Positions 54,704-64,000 of a DNA stretch of 64,000 nt are shown here, piece after piece; positions within the stretch are counted from its first letter, which is position 1; every line of letters begins with the position of its first letter. Made by a program: the position numbers and the translations under genes. This DNA is from Seminavis robusta (taxonomy: Eukaryota > Bacillariophyta > Bacillariophyceae > Naviculales > Naviculaceae). Location: the NCBI GenBank assembly GCA_903772945.1, contig CAICTM010000050.1:1-64000 (forward strand), read 5' to 3'. Below the pieces are notes generated by a model. It did not search any database, was not told where the DNA came from, and was given only the letters and a program-made list of their open reading frames with translations.

Positions 54704-56157
54704 GGCGTATTGTCTTGTCTTGTCTGTTCTGGTTCTGCTCTGCTCTGTTTGATGGAGACTTGTCACTTGTCGTAGTGTAATAATAGAGGAGGGGGCTGGT
54801 GGTCCTGCCAGTGGGCAATGACGGTCTGAGGTTGGAAAGATTATTGTGATTGCCGTCGATCTTCGTTTGTTTGGATCCAGGATTTTCGATGAAAACACAG
54901 AATGTTAGATTTTCTATTTTTACATTTTATTTTGGCCAATGCTGCAGATCCTCCCTCCTCAACAAGACACTGACTGCTCTGTTGTTGCTTTAGTTTACAT
55001 GTATGGTGACCTGGACATTCCAGGCGGTGCTAGGCCGTGGCCTGGTCGACGAAGGATCATGCCAGCTTTGCAGGGAACATAAAAGATGGTTGCATAAAAG
55101 GAAGGAAATCGCAATGAGCTCGCTAGCTAACAATTTTGCAGATCACCGTCAATCTAAAGGTTCTTCCTTTTTGAAGATTACTTGTAGCTTGATAGCAGCA
55201 GCAGGGGCATCGCACGCATATGCTACCACTCTCATGGAATGGCTTAATAAGCTGCCTGTGCAATCATGCTCCACGATCAGCTCGAAATCCCCTGCAGGAG
55301 GCAGATAGCTGCTGTCCAGACCACTGGGAGGACCATCCAAAGCCTTCAACGAGGGTTAAGTATGGATTTCCGAGTTCTGTTGTGATGCCACTTACTTCAA
55401 TGCCATCAAAGCACATAATATCTGCAATGCCAAGACTGCTAGAGGGGACAAAAGTAACTATGTGTCACAGTTCTTGGCTCTTACAACTCGCACAAGACTA
55501 TTCCATGGTTCATCGTCACAATCCATCCGGATCTTGAGTGTTTCATCAAACACATACCAAACAGTGGGGCCATGCGTATCCACACGCAATCCATGCAAAC
55601 ATGCCAGTGTGCAGTGCAGCACCAAAATGCTCTAGCTACCGTAGCTGGACTGAGGACTCGACTCGACTGGGGTGTAAAGTGATACGGCTGGCTTTCAAAA
55701 AGAGTCCATTATTAGCCGATTTCGCCATTTTTGAAAGTTTCTGGAACGAAATAGAACGAAATAATTGAGAAAACAATCAAATTTAAAGATTTGAACCGTC
55801 GGTTTTGGGATTCATCATTGCTCTCGGATTTTTTGTCTGAAAAGCGAAAGCGATCGAATCTCACCTCTCTTCTGGTACCATCGCCATGCATCGCACCTGC
55901 AATAATAATAGCTTCCATGCAAGAGACCTCTTCGGGCCAAGTTCCTTCATCCCTTTCCGTTGTTCTCATTCTTCCTCTCAGGTATACTAGAGCTAGCTAG
56001 TAGGTACAGTAGTCTCCCATATCAGAGCTTGTGCTGACAGTTCAAGAGCAGCACAGTGTAGAAGACCAACACACGACACATTGGTACCTGCACTACTACT
56101 ACGGATTTCCCAACTATCAATCTGCCTTCACTACAGTCCTGTATCGATTGAACTAAT
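54704..56157. other. Divergent intergenic stretch
   Basis: Between the starts of the GCP2-like gene and the transporter. Minus-strand AATAATAGAGG and pyrimidine-rich stretches near 54720-54790 are the GCP2 leader. Short frames at 55003-55308 and 55220-55537 lack motifs and are not called. CTAGAGCTAGCTAG near 55986 belongs to the recurring CTAGCTAG motif. Confidence 0.4.
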
Positions 56158-58268
56158 ATGGACTTTGTGGATTTGGCCAATGGTCTTTCGGAGATTACCG
56201 AGACGCTGCTTCGTCATTTGACGGTACAGCAAGAAGATAATGGAGATGATGACTTTGCGCGGTTGGAGGGTGACTATCACAGCAGTTCGTCCCATGCTAC
56301 TACAACTGCTTCAACCACTCAAGTGGCACAAGAGCAACCGGCGGCAAGTGGATTGTCCTCCACCGGGTACTACTCTCCGGAGGATACCAGTGTGCCCATC
56401 TCGAGTCCGCTTTTGTCACCCACGGCAGAAGCAGAATTGTATCTTTTGGCTACCAATTTCTTACTCTGTAAGTTATTATGTACCGTATATTGCATATTTA
56501 GTATGGTTTCATTCTGACTCTCTCTTGTGCATGGTCATTGGTGAATGAATGAATGAATATACTGAATGTATGTATTCCTGTCCTATCTATTTTCTTTGCT
56601 GTCATTGTCACTACACCACCACATGCATGCCATAGACGTGGCCATGGTAATTATCACGATAATGGTCGCTAAAATCTACTTTCCAGAAGCATTGGATCGA
56701 GGCGTGAGTATGCCACAATCCCGAACATTTAATTATCGCATGGCCGATGCCCGAGAAGATTATTATGGCTCTGATGCCGAAGAGGATGACGAAGATGAGG
56801 AAGACGATGCCAAGACGGACGATGATGACGATGACGACAATGAAATATTGGCCAGTGACGAAGATGAAGACATGGAACAGCAACAACAACAAGAGCTGGA
56901 ATTCGAACAAGTGGATGAAACCGATGATTTGCTCGAAATGCAGCAGCAGAGGCCCAGTACCATACCCCTGACGGGATTGAGGCCCGGTGTGCACTATGAC
57001 AGCACGCGACTTTTGGAATTTGAACAACTCACCATGTCCAAGACACAAGTATTCAAACGATTGACGCTCTGTGTCGTCATGCTCAATTTGACCTTTGTCA
57101 CATGGGGTGTATTGCAGGTGCGTTGTCAATCAATCAACACGAGTCAAATATTATATTGGCAACGAAGGTAATGACTTCGTCTCAACCTCTTTTTTCTATC
57201 CCTATGAGCTCAGGAACGCATGTTGACGAGACGATACCCCCGGTACACTGGAGAATACTTCACCTACTCCTACGCTCTCGTCTTTACCAATCGATTCTGG
57301 ACACTCATCATGTCGGGATGCCTATGGGCATACTTCAAACCCCGTCGTTCCCAATCCACTGTCATTTACGAGTACTCCTTCCCTTCCATCTCGAATATGC
57401 TCAGCAGTTGGTGTCAATACGAAGCGCTACGATATGTCTCCTTTCCTGCCACTACCTTGTTCAAATCCTTCAAGCTGGCACCGGTCATGGCCATGGGAAA
57501 GATTTTGGGAAACAAGTCATGTAAGTCACTTTCTTTGCAGCTAGCTACGGACTGAATGGACAATGTTTTCTGATCTCGTCTGCTGCTGCCTCGAACAAAA
57601 CACAACAACAATATGTAGACCCCCAGTACGATTACATGGTAGCTCTCTGGATTGGTATTGGAATTACCATGTTCATGGCATCCACCGACGATATGAGTTT
57701 TGGATATGACTACTTGGGAGAAAAGGCGAGTGCCAAATGGACCGGGGTCATGCTACTATTCCTCTTTCTCTTTTTTGATAGTTTCACCAGTCAATTCCAA
57801 AGTCGCATGTTCCAACGTCATCCGGACTTGTCCATGGTAGAACTCATGTTTGGAACCAGCGCCTTTTCCACGGTACTTTCTGCTGTTACGTTGGTTCACA
57901 CCAAGGAACTCTATCCCGCCCTGGCATTTGTCTACCAGCACTCGGAGATCCATTTGCACTTTTTTACCTTTTCAATCTGCTCGACGATTGGCCAGATTTT
58001 TATCTTTTACACCATCAAGAACTTTGGAGCCGTGGTGTTCACGTTGATCATGACGACCAGAATCTTGCTGAGCATTGGTTTGTCTTGTATCCTGTACGGC
58101 CATGAGGTCAATGCAACTGGTTTCTTTGGTCTGGTCGTCGTGATGGGAGCAGTCTTGTACAGAATAAAACGAAAGGCCGAGGGCAAGCAACTGGTCAAGT
58201 GGCAGGGAATGGACGACGACAAAGCTCACGAGTTGGTCCGCGAATGGCATGAACACATTGAGTACTAA
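56158..58268 (+). CDS. PAPS/nucleotide-sugar transporter, SLC35B type
   Basis: Four exons (56158-56467, 56636-57117, 57214-57520, 57619-58268), introns of 168, 96 and 98 bp, 582 residues. The membrane core matches SLC35B2/B3 carriers, which import 3'-phosphoadenylyl sulfate into the Golgi: FVTWGVLQERMLTRRY, GEYFTYSYALVFTNRFW, SWCQYEALRYVSFPATTLFK, KLAPVMAMGKIL, DDMSFGYDYLGEKAS, GVMLLFLFLFFDSFTSQFQS and FYTIKNFGAVVFTLIMTTRI. Around nine hydrophobic segments are seen after residue about 290. The N-terminal third is unusual: after one hydrophobic segment (VAMVIITIMVAKIYF) comes an acidic, Gln-rich loop (about residues 150-200). The tail is charged and ends HEHIEY, not a KKxx signal. UDP-galactose transport is the alternative. 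Convergent with the photolyase, 112 bp apart. Confidence 0.85.
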
Positions 58269-58380
58269 GTAATTTGACAGCTGTTTGTGTGGTTCTTGTG
58301 GCTGTGAGTTGCTCCATATATATGCGGCGTTCTACATACCAGTAGGACATTATAAATCCAACAATTCTAGATTACTTTTT

Positions 58381-60189
58381 CTACCCAACAGCTTTGAAGT
58401 ACGAATCAATCGATTTCTGCTTCTTTGTAGGACTACCACCATGTGTCGTACTAGTAGATTTTTTGCCTTTGGAGGCCTCTGATGATCGTCTTTGCTTCCT
58501 CGGTGATTGCGCTGGTGTCATCACTTCGGCTTGTGGTCCGGCCAGTAACACTTCCTTGGCCCGGACAAAGGCATCCGCCGATGCCCGGTACCGCGACGCG
58601 GGCTTTTCGGAAATGGCACCTTGCTTGTTTTTGGGTTTGTCACACCAGCCAAAGCACCACAAGAGCCCGGCATAACTGGGTGGACTCAGACCATCCAGGG
58701 CATATCGATCGTTGACGTACACCATTTGATGCAGTACTTGCGCCAAGTCATGATTGTGTTTTTGCCAATGCACCATGGTCTTTCCCCAGGTCATGCGTGC
58801 ATTGTTGTGCAATTCTCCCGTTTCCACGAGATACCGCTGCATGGCATTCCACTCTTCCTCTCGTGTTGCACCCGTTTCCAAAGTCTCCAACGAATATGCC
58901 ACTACTAAAGGTTGTTGCTGTTGTTGTTGTTGTTGTTGTTGTTGTGTCGCAAACCATCGAGATGCCCAGGTCGGTACGGCAGCCGGCAGATTGTAGTGGG
59001 GTGTCGCAAAGGCATGACAGTATCCCACCTCTCTCCATTTGACGACTTCGTCTTCAAACTTGTTAGCACCCTTGCTGCAGCCCTTTATCTTTTTGGTCTC
59101 CCACGTATCATGGACAATATCAAAGATGGAGACCACCCCGTAGTTCAAGTAGCACGACATGCGACTGACGGCATGTGGATGAGTGATCGTGTTGCGGAGT
59201 GTGGCGTAATCCTGCAAGTGATGGTCCCGAAACTGGTTCCATCGTGCCATGCCCGCTTGGTGAGAGCCGTGGGTTTGTGCGCATGGTGGCACCGATGTAT
59301 CCACGCCCGGCCAAGATTGCAGCACCCATTCTTTCAAACTGGCAATGCCGGCAAGATCTGCTACCGTCCATGGTCGTTTGCCCGGAGCGGGTGTATCTAG
59401 GGATTTCCAATCCGACGGCAAAATGTCTCGAAGTGATGATAAAGATGTATCATCTGTCGAGAGGAAAAAGTCAGGAGGTAGTGTCTTGTCAAGCGGAGGA
59501 GCCTCCAAATGTCCTTTTTGGACCACACCCACGACGTGTTCTTTGCGATACGCCTTGCTCAGTTCGAGCCATTTCCATGCCTTTTGAGGGACATTGGTGT
59601 AGATGAGGTTTCCCTGTTCATCTCGTTGCTGTCGTTTCAGTACTTGCACGGGTGGCACGGTGGTACTGCCATCGACGGAAAACAATGCCGATGTCACGGC
59701 CTTTTCCAAGGAAGAAACAAGGGTGCGATAGGGATGAACAAAGGGTTCATCCGTGACGACCGCCACAGCGTTCCGTGCCAGTGTCAAATGATGGGGCGTT
59801 CGACACTGTGGTCCATGAAGCCGAATGGCCACACCCGCTCCATGCGCTTGCCATTGTGGACACGCGGATTGGAGTGCCTCCAAGCAAAATGCCATGCGCC
59901 GTGCCGTCAAGACAATTGGTTTGGAATGGTGATTGTTTGGCAAATGAGCATCGTCCAAGACAACGGCCAATACTAGTACTGGAACTTGATAGTGATTTGC
60001 CAAATGACAGGCCAGTGCAAATGCTGGATTGTGTCGTTTACGAAGGACTACAGTGGGTACGTAGAGGACAAAGGAGGCATTGTCATTGGGTGGCAACTCA
60101 TTGCGACGAAAGATTCGTTGCGACAAGGTCGCTGGTAGCGAATCCAAACAAAAAGACAAGGAGGAGGAAGAGGATGTCGTCGTCGACAT
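58381..60189 (-). CDS. Photolyase/cryptochrome-family protein with C-terminal PIP box
   Basis: A single-exon gene of 602 residues. The N-terminal Rossmann part starts near 40 (VLYVPTVVLRKRHNPAFALA, VLVLAVVLDDAHL, CLEALQSACP). The C-terminal FAD-binding part has TVADLAGIASLKEWVLQSWP, SCYLNYGVVSIFDIV, then ELHNNARMTWGKTMVHW (about 457-473), VYVNDRYALDGLSPPSYAGL and LLWCFGWCDKP. The asparagine-rich and RYALDG motifs are typical of FAD-binding photolyases that repair UV dimers with light. The pattern is not clearly class I or the best-known class II, so the subclass is left open. A run of 12 Gln (about 415-426) sits between two helical parts. The last residues, QKSIDSYF (591-598), match the PCNA-binding consensus Qxx[ILM]xx[FY][FY]; the preceding Lys/Arg/Ser-rich stretch could be a nuclear signal. 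Confidence 0.85.
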   Translation of the reverse strand: MSTTTSSSSSLSFCLDSLPATLSQRIFRRNELPPNDNASFVLYVPTVVLRKRHNPAFALACHLANHYQVPVLVLAVVLDDAHLPNNHHSKPIVLTARRMAFCLEALQSACPQWQAHGAGVAIRLHGPQCRTPHHLTLARNAVAVVTDEPFVHPYRTLVSSLEKAVTSALFSVDGSTTVPPVQVLKRQQRDEQGNLIYTNVPQKAWKWLELSKAYRKEHVVGVVQKGHLEAPPLDKTLPPDFFLSTDDTSLSSLRDILPSDWKSLDTPAPGKRPWTVADLAGIASLKEWVLQSWPGVDTSVPPCAQTHGSHQAGMARWNQFRDHHLQDYATLRNTITHPHAVSRMSCYLNYGVVSIFDIVHDTWETKKIKGCSKGANKFEDEVVKWREVGYCHAFATPHYNLPAAVPTWASRWFATQQQQQQQQQQQPLVVAYSLETLETGATREEEWNAMQRYLVETGELHNNARMTWGKTMVHWQKHNHDLAQVLHQMVYVNDRYALDGLSPPSYAGLLWCFGWCDKPKNKQGAISEKPASRYRASADAFVRAKEVLLAGPQAEVMTPAQSPRKQRRSSEASKGKKSTSTTHGGSPTKKQKSIDSYFKAVG

Positions 60190-60543
60190 GGTGGTAGTGT
60201 TAACTAATTAATCTCAGTATTGTACTGTGGTTGATGCGAAGGGATGAGATTGTCACTTCAATACCATTGTCTGATCATGAGCTGATGAGTGGGTCAACTC
60301 AATCGATGAGTGAGTCAGATTTGAAAGGCTGGACCTTTCGGAAAAGAAGAGAAGTATCCACGAATGAATCGAGTCTCCAGGTTATGACACCAAAGATCCA
60401 TCAGCCATCGAAACGGAAGCCAAGCAAGCAACAGAATTCAAAACTGAAGAAAAGCGTGTCCATAAAACAACAATACATTACTAGTAATTGAGAAAGCTAT
60501 ATATTCCATTATCACAACAACGCAACGATAATATAGCACCACG
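60190..60543. promoter_or_regulatory. Shared divergent upstream region
   Basis: 354 bp separate the start codons of the photolyase-like gene (minus) and the plastid-protein gene (plus), so both promoters must lie here if the 5' UTRs are short. The palindromic GTTAACTAATTAATC at about 60199 and short GAGTCAGAT/GATGAGTGAGT repeats near 60285-60320 stand out. No gene seen. Confidence 0.4.
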
Positions 60544-61767
60544 ATGATTCCTACGAGACAGGAAAGCCGAAGGAGCCAGGAGAGTGCTCTGTCTTCTCGA
60601 GTATTTCTTTGTACCATCAGTGCCATTTTGAGTCTGAGTTATTGGAGTGTTCACGTGGAAGCCTTTCAAGTGGCAATTTTACCCTCTATTATTAAAATAC
60701 CCTCTCAATTATCGTCATCATCATCATCATCATCAGTACTATTCTCATCCACCAAGAAACCTCATGACATTGTCGATGCGGAATTTGAAGTATCCACTGA
60801 CACGGACGATTCTTCCCCTCCACTACCACCAAGTGACGACGACAACTCTGATCAACATCAATCTCTCTTGGACTTGTCATTAAACTCGGGCGATCCTCGT
60901 TGGAAGCAAGCTCGCATCCCGTTTGTCGACACGGTCTCGCAAACCGCCATTGAGGGGACGCTCTCCTTTTTAGTGACGGTCGATGGCATTGAATACGGAA
61001 TTGCCACTCCCTGCGATGCCGCTGCCGCCATTACGTCGGAAGATACGGATGGAACCGTCACGTATTTGCACCCGGACGACGACGACAATGCCGAACTAAT
61101 GGAAATCATGGCGGCGCAACTGGTGGAACACGTGGGTGCTGATTTGAGTCTGAAACGAACCCCACGCGTCTTGACCATTACCGGAGATTTGGACAAGTAC
61201 ACCCAAAATTTTGCCGACGAAATTTTGCCACCCCCGCATCCCACACGCACGCTGCTGGAGGATGACGACGATGAAACGGAATCGTGGTTTCACGAATTCA
61301 TGCGGGCCGAATTGGGAGAAGAAGAATACCAGAAAACCATGAACGAACCGGCCACGGCCGAGAGTATCGGAGATGAATTGATGGAATTATTTGACGTGGC
61401 CGGGATGGGAGAGAGAAGCGATGATGTCGCCGGAATGGAAGCCATGATTCAGGACTTGTTGGACGAAGTGGATCCCTTGGAATCGGTGGGGATCAAAGAG
61501 GAGGACCAGAATCCACACGATGCCTTGAAATTGGTCAGTTATCATTTTGGAAAGGGACGGGCGTACTCGTTGGTGCGATTGTTGAAACCATACACCCTTG
61601 TCGGGCGATTGGTACAGACAGACAACAACAATATTAGTAGTGACGACCAAGAGGAGAATTTTCATTTTGAACTCATGACCAAAGAAGAAGAGAAACTCGT
61701 CATTCCCAAGGTCGAACAAGTCTGTATGAAAGAGTTGGAAAGTGCTGGCTTGGACTTGGCACCATAA
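60544..61767 (+). CDS. Probable plastid-targeted protein, DUF3727-like
   Basis: A 407-residue single-exon frame. The N-terminus is a signal peptide (VFLCTISAILSLSYWSVHVE, about residues 20-39) followed by A-FQVAIL; a Phe right after the cleavage Ala is the diatom hallmark of import into the four-membrane plastid, and the next 25 residues are Ser-rich as in transit peptides. A globular part from about 118 (ARIPFVDTVSQTAIEGTLSF, VDGIEYGIATPCDAAAAIT, LHPDDDDNAELMEIMAAQLV) resembles DUF3727/DUF1292-like beta domains of cyanobacterial and plastid proteins. A second conserved-looking part near the end reads GRAYSLVRLLKPYTLVGRLV. The middle and linkers are acidic. The function of this family is not known to me. 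Confidence 0.65.
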   Translation: MIPTRQESRRSQESALSSRVFLCTISAILSLSYWSVHVEAFQVAILPSIIKIPSQLSSSSSSSSVLFSSTKKPHDIVDAEFEVSTDTDDSSPPLPPSDDDNSDQHQSLLDLSLNSGDPRWKQARIPFVDTVSQTAIEGTLSFLVTVDGIEYGIATPCDAAAAITSEDTDGTVTYLHPDDDDNAELMEIMAAQLVEHVGADLSLKRTPRVLTITGDLDKYTQNFADEILPPPHPTRTLLEDDDDETESWFHEFMRAELGEEEYQKTMNEPATAESIGDELMELFDVAGMGERSDDVAGMEAMIQDLLDEVDPLESVGIKEEDQNPHDALKLVSYHFGKGRAYSLVRLLKPYTLVGRLVQTDNNNISSDDQEENFHFELMTKEEEKLVIPKVEQVCMKELESAGLDLAP

Positions 61768-61983
61768 TCAATCAATCATGCAACTACATAATAATATACA
61801 AAGAACAACAACAAGGGATATTCAAAACGATAAAGATCTACAGTCCTCCTGAGTTGTGCGCGATCTAGTGGCTAGGGCCGGGGATAATCAAAAAGAAGGA
61901 GGAACAATCTCAAGTTCCGCAGATCAAATAATCAGTGCTTGTTGAACTCGAGAGAGCTAGGTGTTACGGTAGGTGTTTCTGAT

Positions 61984-62595
61984 TCAAACTGAATCTTCCA
62001 CAACCATGGAATCCATACCCATTGTCATGTCATCATTGTTCTGAAATAGCAGTGGATCCATACTATTGCTATAAATACCGCTGGTAGTTGTTGGATACAA
62101 GTCCTTCTGCACCACAGTCGACACGAGTCTCCCGATACACCGTTCCATCATTTCTCGTTCGGGTTTACAGACGGTATCCAAGAGTCGGTGTTTTCTCATT
62201 TCGTGCAATTCCTCGTCTCCCAATTCTTTTTGTGCCCATTGCCAGCATCCATTGTAGACTCGCGTGGGACGTGGACAGAGGGCATGCGAGAGACAAAACT
62301 TGTAGTGCCATGCCGATGCAAACAGTTCATTACGCGCCATTCCAAAGGCTTTTTGGTTCACTTGATTGTTCTGGTCCAGTTGATACTGCTTTTGGGCACG
62401 GAGGACAATATCCTTGCTCGCAAGCACCTTTTGCCAGTATTTATCGCAGTCCTTGGTGATAAGAAAGAGTTGAGGGTTGGCAGTGGTGGGGGAGGATGAG
62501 GAATCATCCGGGGTTGTGGTAGCCGGATCTCTCTGATGTCTCATGACCACGCGAAGGGCGCCAGTCTCGGGGAGAGGTGCAGGTGGAGGAGCCAT
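61984..62595 (-). CDS. Small hypothetical protein with paired cysteines
   Basis: A 203-codon single-exon frame (MAPPPAPLPETGALRV). Residues 45-170 look folded and helical: LFLITKDCDKYWQKVLASKD, GMARNELFASAWHYKFCLSH, RVYNGCWQWAQKELGDEELH and LLDTVCKPEREMMERCIGRL. Five of its six cysteines form pairs or near-pairs in helices (C-x6-C, then single, then C-x9-C), loosely recalling the twin CX9C fold of mitochondrial import proteins. That is not enough for a call. The N-terminus is Pro/Ser/Thr-rich and the tail Met/Asp-rich. It is convergent with the plastid-protein gene, with 216 bp between stop codons. Confidence 0.5.
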   Translation of the reverse strand: MAPPPAPLPETGALRVVMRHQRDPATTTPDDSSSSPTTANPQLFLITKDCDKYWQKVLASKDIVLRAQKQYQLDQNNQVNQKAFGMARNELFASAWHYKFCLSHALCPRPTRVYNGCWQWAQKELGDEELHEMRKHRLLDTVCKPEREMMERCIGRLVSTVVQKDLYPTTTSGIYSNSMDPLLFQNNDDMTMGMDSMVVEDSV

Positions 62596-64000
62596 GGTTC
62601 GAGTGAAACGAAATACTTTAGAATGAAGCTGATGGATGGCAAGAGTGGTACCGGTAGCACTTCGAAGGTGATGATCGAGTGATCGAGTTGAGTTGTGTTA
62701 TTGTGTTTATGTTTTGCATTGGCTACCATGCAATTGGATCCAGATCGTTTGATAAAACAGCAAGGCTGTTAGTAAAAATTCAGAGAGCTCTGGCTCTGGC
62801 ACCGATCTAGTTTTCGCTACCAAGTACCACGGTACTGGTGCTGGTATGGTACATGTATGTGATAGAAGCATTGCTGTATTCTTCTACTGAGATTTCATTT
62901 TATTCTCTTGGGAGACTCTTCTCTTGTCTTTCTACTAGAGGTCCCAGGAAAGAAATCCCTTAGCTGCGGCAAAACTAGCTAGCCCCGATTTCCAGCACAG
63001 AGCAAGTTCGACTCGAGGACTCGGGTACTAGTACAGTAGCTCGCGGCAACCCAGGCTCGGCAACGAGACAGTCCAGCAATTCGATGCAACTGGCCAGTTC
63101 TACCGTGGTAGAGTTGGAGCTCACTGCAGTCCATCGTCATGGGAACATCGAGCACAAGCCAATGCATGCGCAGTAGCTCAAACAGATCTAACTTACTTCA
63201 AGTACATGTACCAAGAATGACACCGTTCTTCCTCTTACAGCTTGGTGGAATAGCGTGGTTGTCACTGTGCCAAATTTTCAATACCATACATCATACTAAA
63301 GTGATAGTTTACCTGTTAAATGTTAGTTCACAGGACCTACGTTTCGTTACATAGCTCCTTTCAGAGCTTGCTGGCAGGCTGCGACTGTTGAAGTCCGCGC
63401 TACGATGGGCAAAAGGACACCGCTCCAATGAAGCCATCAACTCAACTCCATTCTTTGTCCTCCGGCTTGACACCCCAATTTCCCACGTCAGTAAACCCAC
63501 TGACGTACCACCAGCACACCGATAGATTTCTGAGTTCGAGAGGGAAGGCCCTCCCGGCGAATTCTCGCGTTCTCATTGGCCACTGAGAGCTCCGGTCCGC
63601 TAGACCGTTATTCTGGAGCTTCCATGGTCTCGAGCTTTACAAAATGCTATAAACGAGCGATGTAACACCGGAACTCTCGCAATAGATACCGGTTACCATT
63701 ACGGTACCGGTAGTACCGGTACCACCACCGGTAGCATGTGCCAAATTGAAGAGAAGGGGCGGAGACTGTGGAGTTGCTACCGGGTTCGCTCGGTGCGCCT
63801 ATGGTACTGTACAGTTAGCCAGGCATGGAAGCTGCTACCGGAATCCCCGTCCATTGACTGCGTTTGGTGCCAAGATCTAATAATAAAATAATAAGATTGA
63901 TTTGTTGTTCGGCATTTTCTGTTTTCTTCATCGTTTCTTCAAAGCTGAAATGGCCCTAAGTTCATGTTGCAGAAACACCACGAGTTACCTTCTAAAGAAA
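62596..64000. other. Gene-free right end with TACCGGTA clusters
   Basis: No convincing coding frame. TACCGGTA occurs at 62649, 63705 and 63714, with related GATACCGGTTACC near 63686, ACCACCGGTAGC near 63725 and GCTACCGG near 63777 and 63833. This is the 5' side of the small hypothetical and presumably of a gene beyond the window. Confidence 0.5.

Noticed and set aside
55003-55308. 101-codon plus-strand frame between GCP2 and the transporter
   Set aside because: No motif, no splice support and overlapping frames on both strands.

Overview
The window looks like nuclear DNA of a pennate diatom. This is inferred from Ty1/copia and Ty3/gypsy elements of the diatom type, compact genes with short GT-AG introns (about 80-170 bp), a secretory-plus-plastid type leader on one protein, and several protein families with stramenopile character. 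No rRNA or tRNA gene, CRISPR array or bacterial operon was seen. All functional calls come from motif reading by eye; no database search was possible.

Layout. The first 25 kb are a repeat graveyard. A direct-repeat pair (about 1253-1735 and 5353-5474 continued at 9908-10262) flanks unrecognised low-complexity reading frames and is itself interrupted by a decayed minus-strand Ty3/gypsy element (about 5475-9907). Then come minisatellites (48-bp units near 11.5 kb, about 360-bp units at 12.4-13.5 kb), a foldback repeat, and the N-terminal part of a probable DNA-transposon protein (14.33-15.37 kb). Two more decayed plus-strand gypsy interiors, joined through a middle LTR, fill 15.5-21.0 kb, and an inverted LTR tip at 21.05-21.12 kb truncates a host ankyrin-repeat gene. 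At 22.1-25.0 kb sits a young, gag-only LTR element with nearly identical LTRs, a polypurine tract and a leader of tandem hairpins.

From 26 kb on the window is gene-bearing: a USP5/UBP14-like deubiquitinase (3 exons), a Pmp3-type membrane proteolipid, a possible trypsin-fold protein, a 5-exon type II membrane protein resembling a glycosyltransferase, a mosaic of copia and LINE-like scraps (34.5-36.7 kb), a 997-residue DDE-transposase-like protein, a low-complexity hypothetical, a histidine phosphatase (3 exons), an ABCC/MRP transporter (6 exons), an intact 459-codon fragment of a retroelement RNase H region, a GCP2-like gamma-tubulin complex protein (2 exons), a PAPS-transporter-like nucleotide-sugar carrier (4 exons), a photolyase/cryptochrome-family protein ending in a PIP box, a probable plastid protein and a small hypothetical.

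The host genes do not form one pathway; they are closely packed, often divergent or convergent (histidine phosphatase/ABCC, PAPS transporter/photolyase, photolyase/plastid protein). Exon joins given here were checked for reading phase by hand. The most interesting signals are a compensatory change in the hairpin array of the young retroelement, the PIP box on the photolyase, loss of three zinc ligands in the deubiquitinase, a MIR-like region in the GCP2 protein, and a recurring TACCGGTA palindrome seen only between genes.
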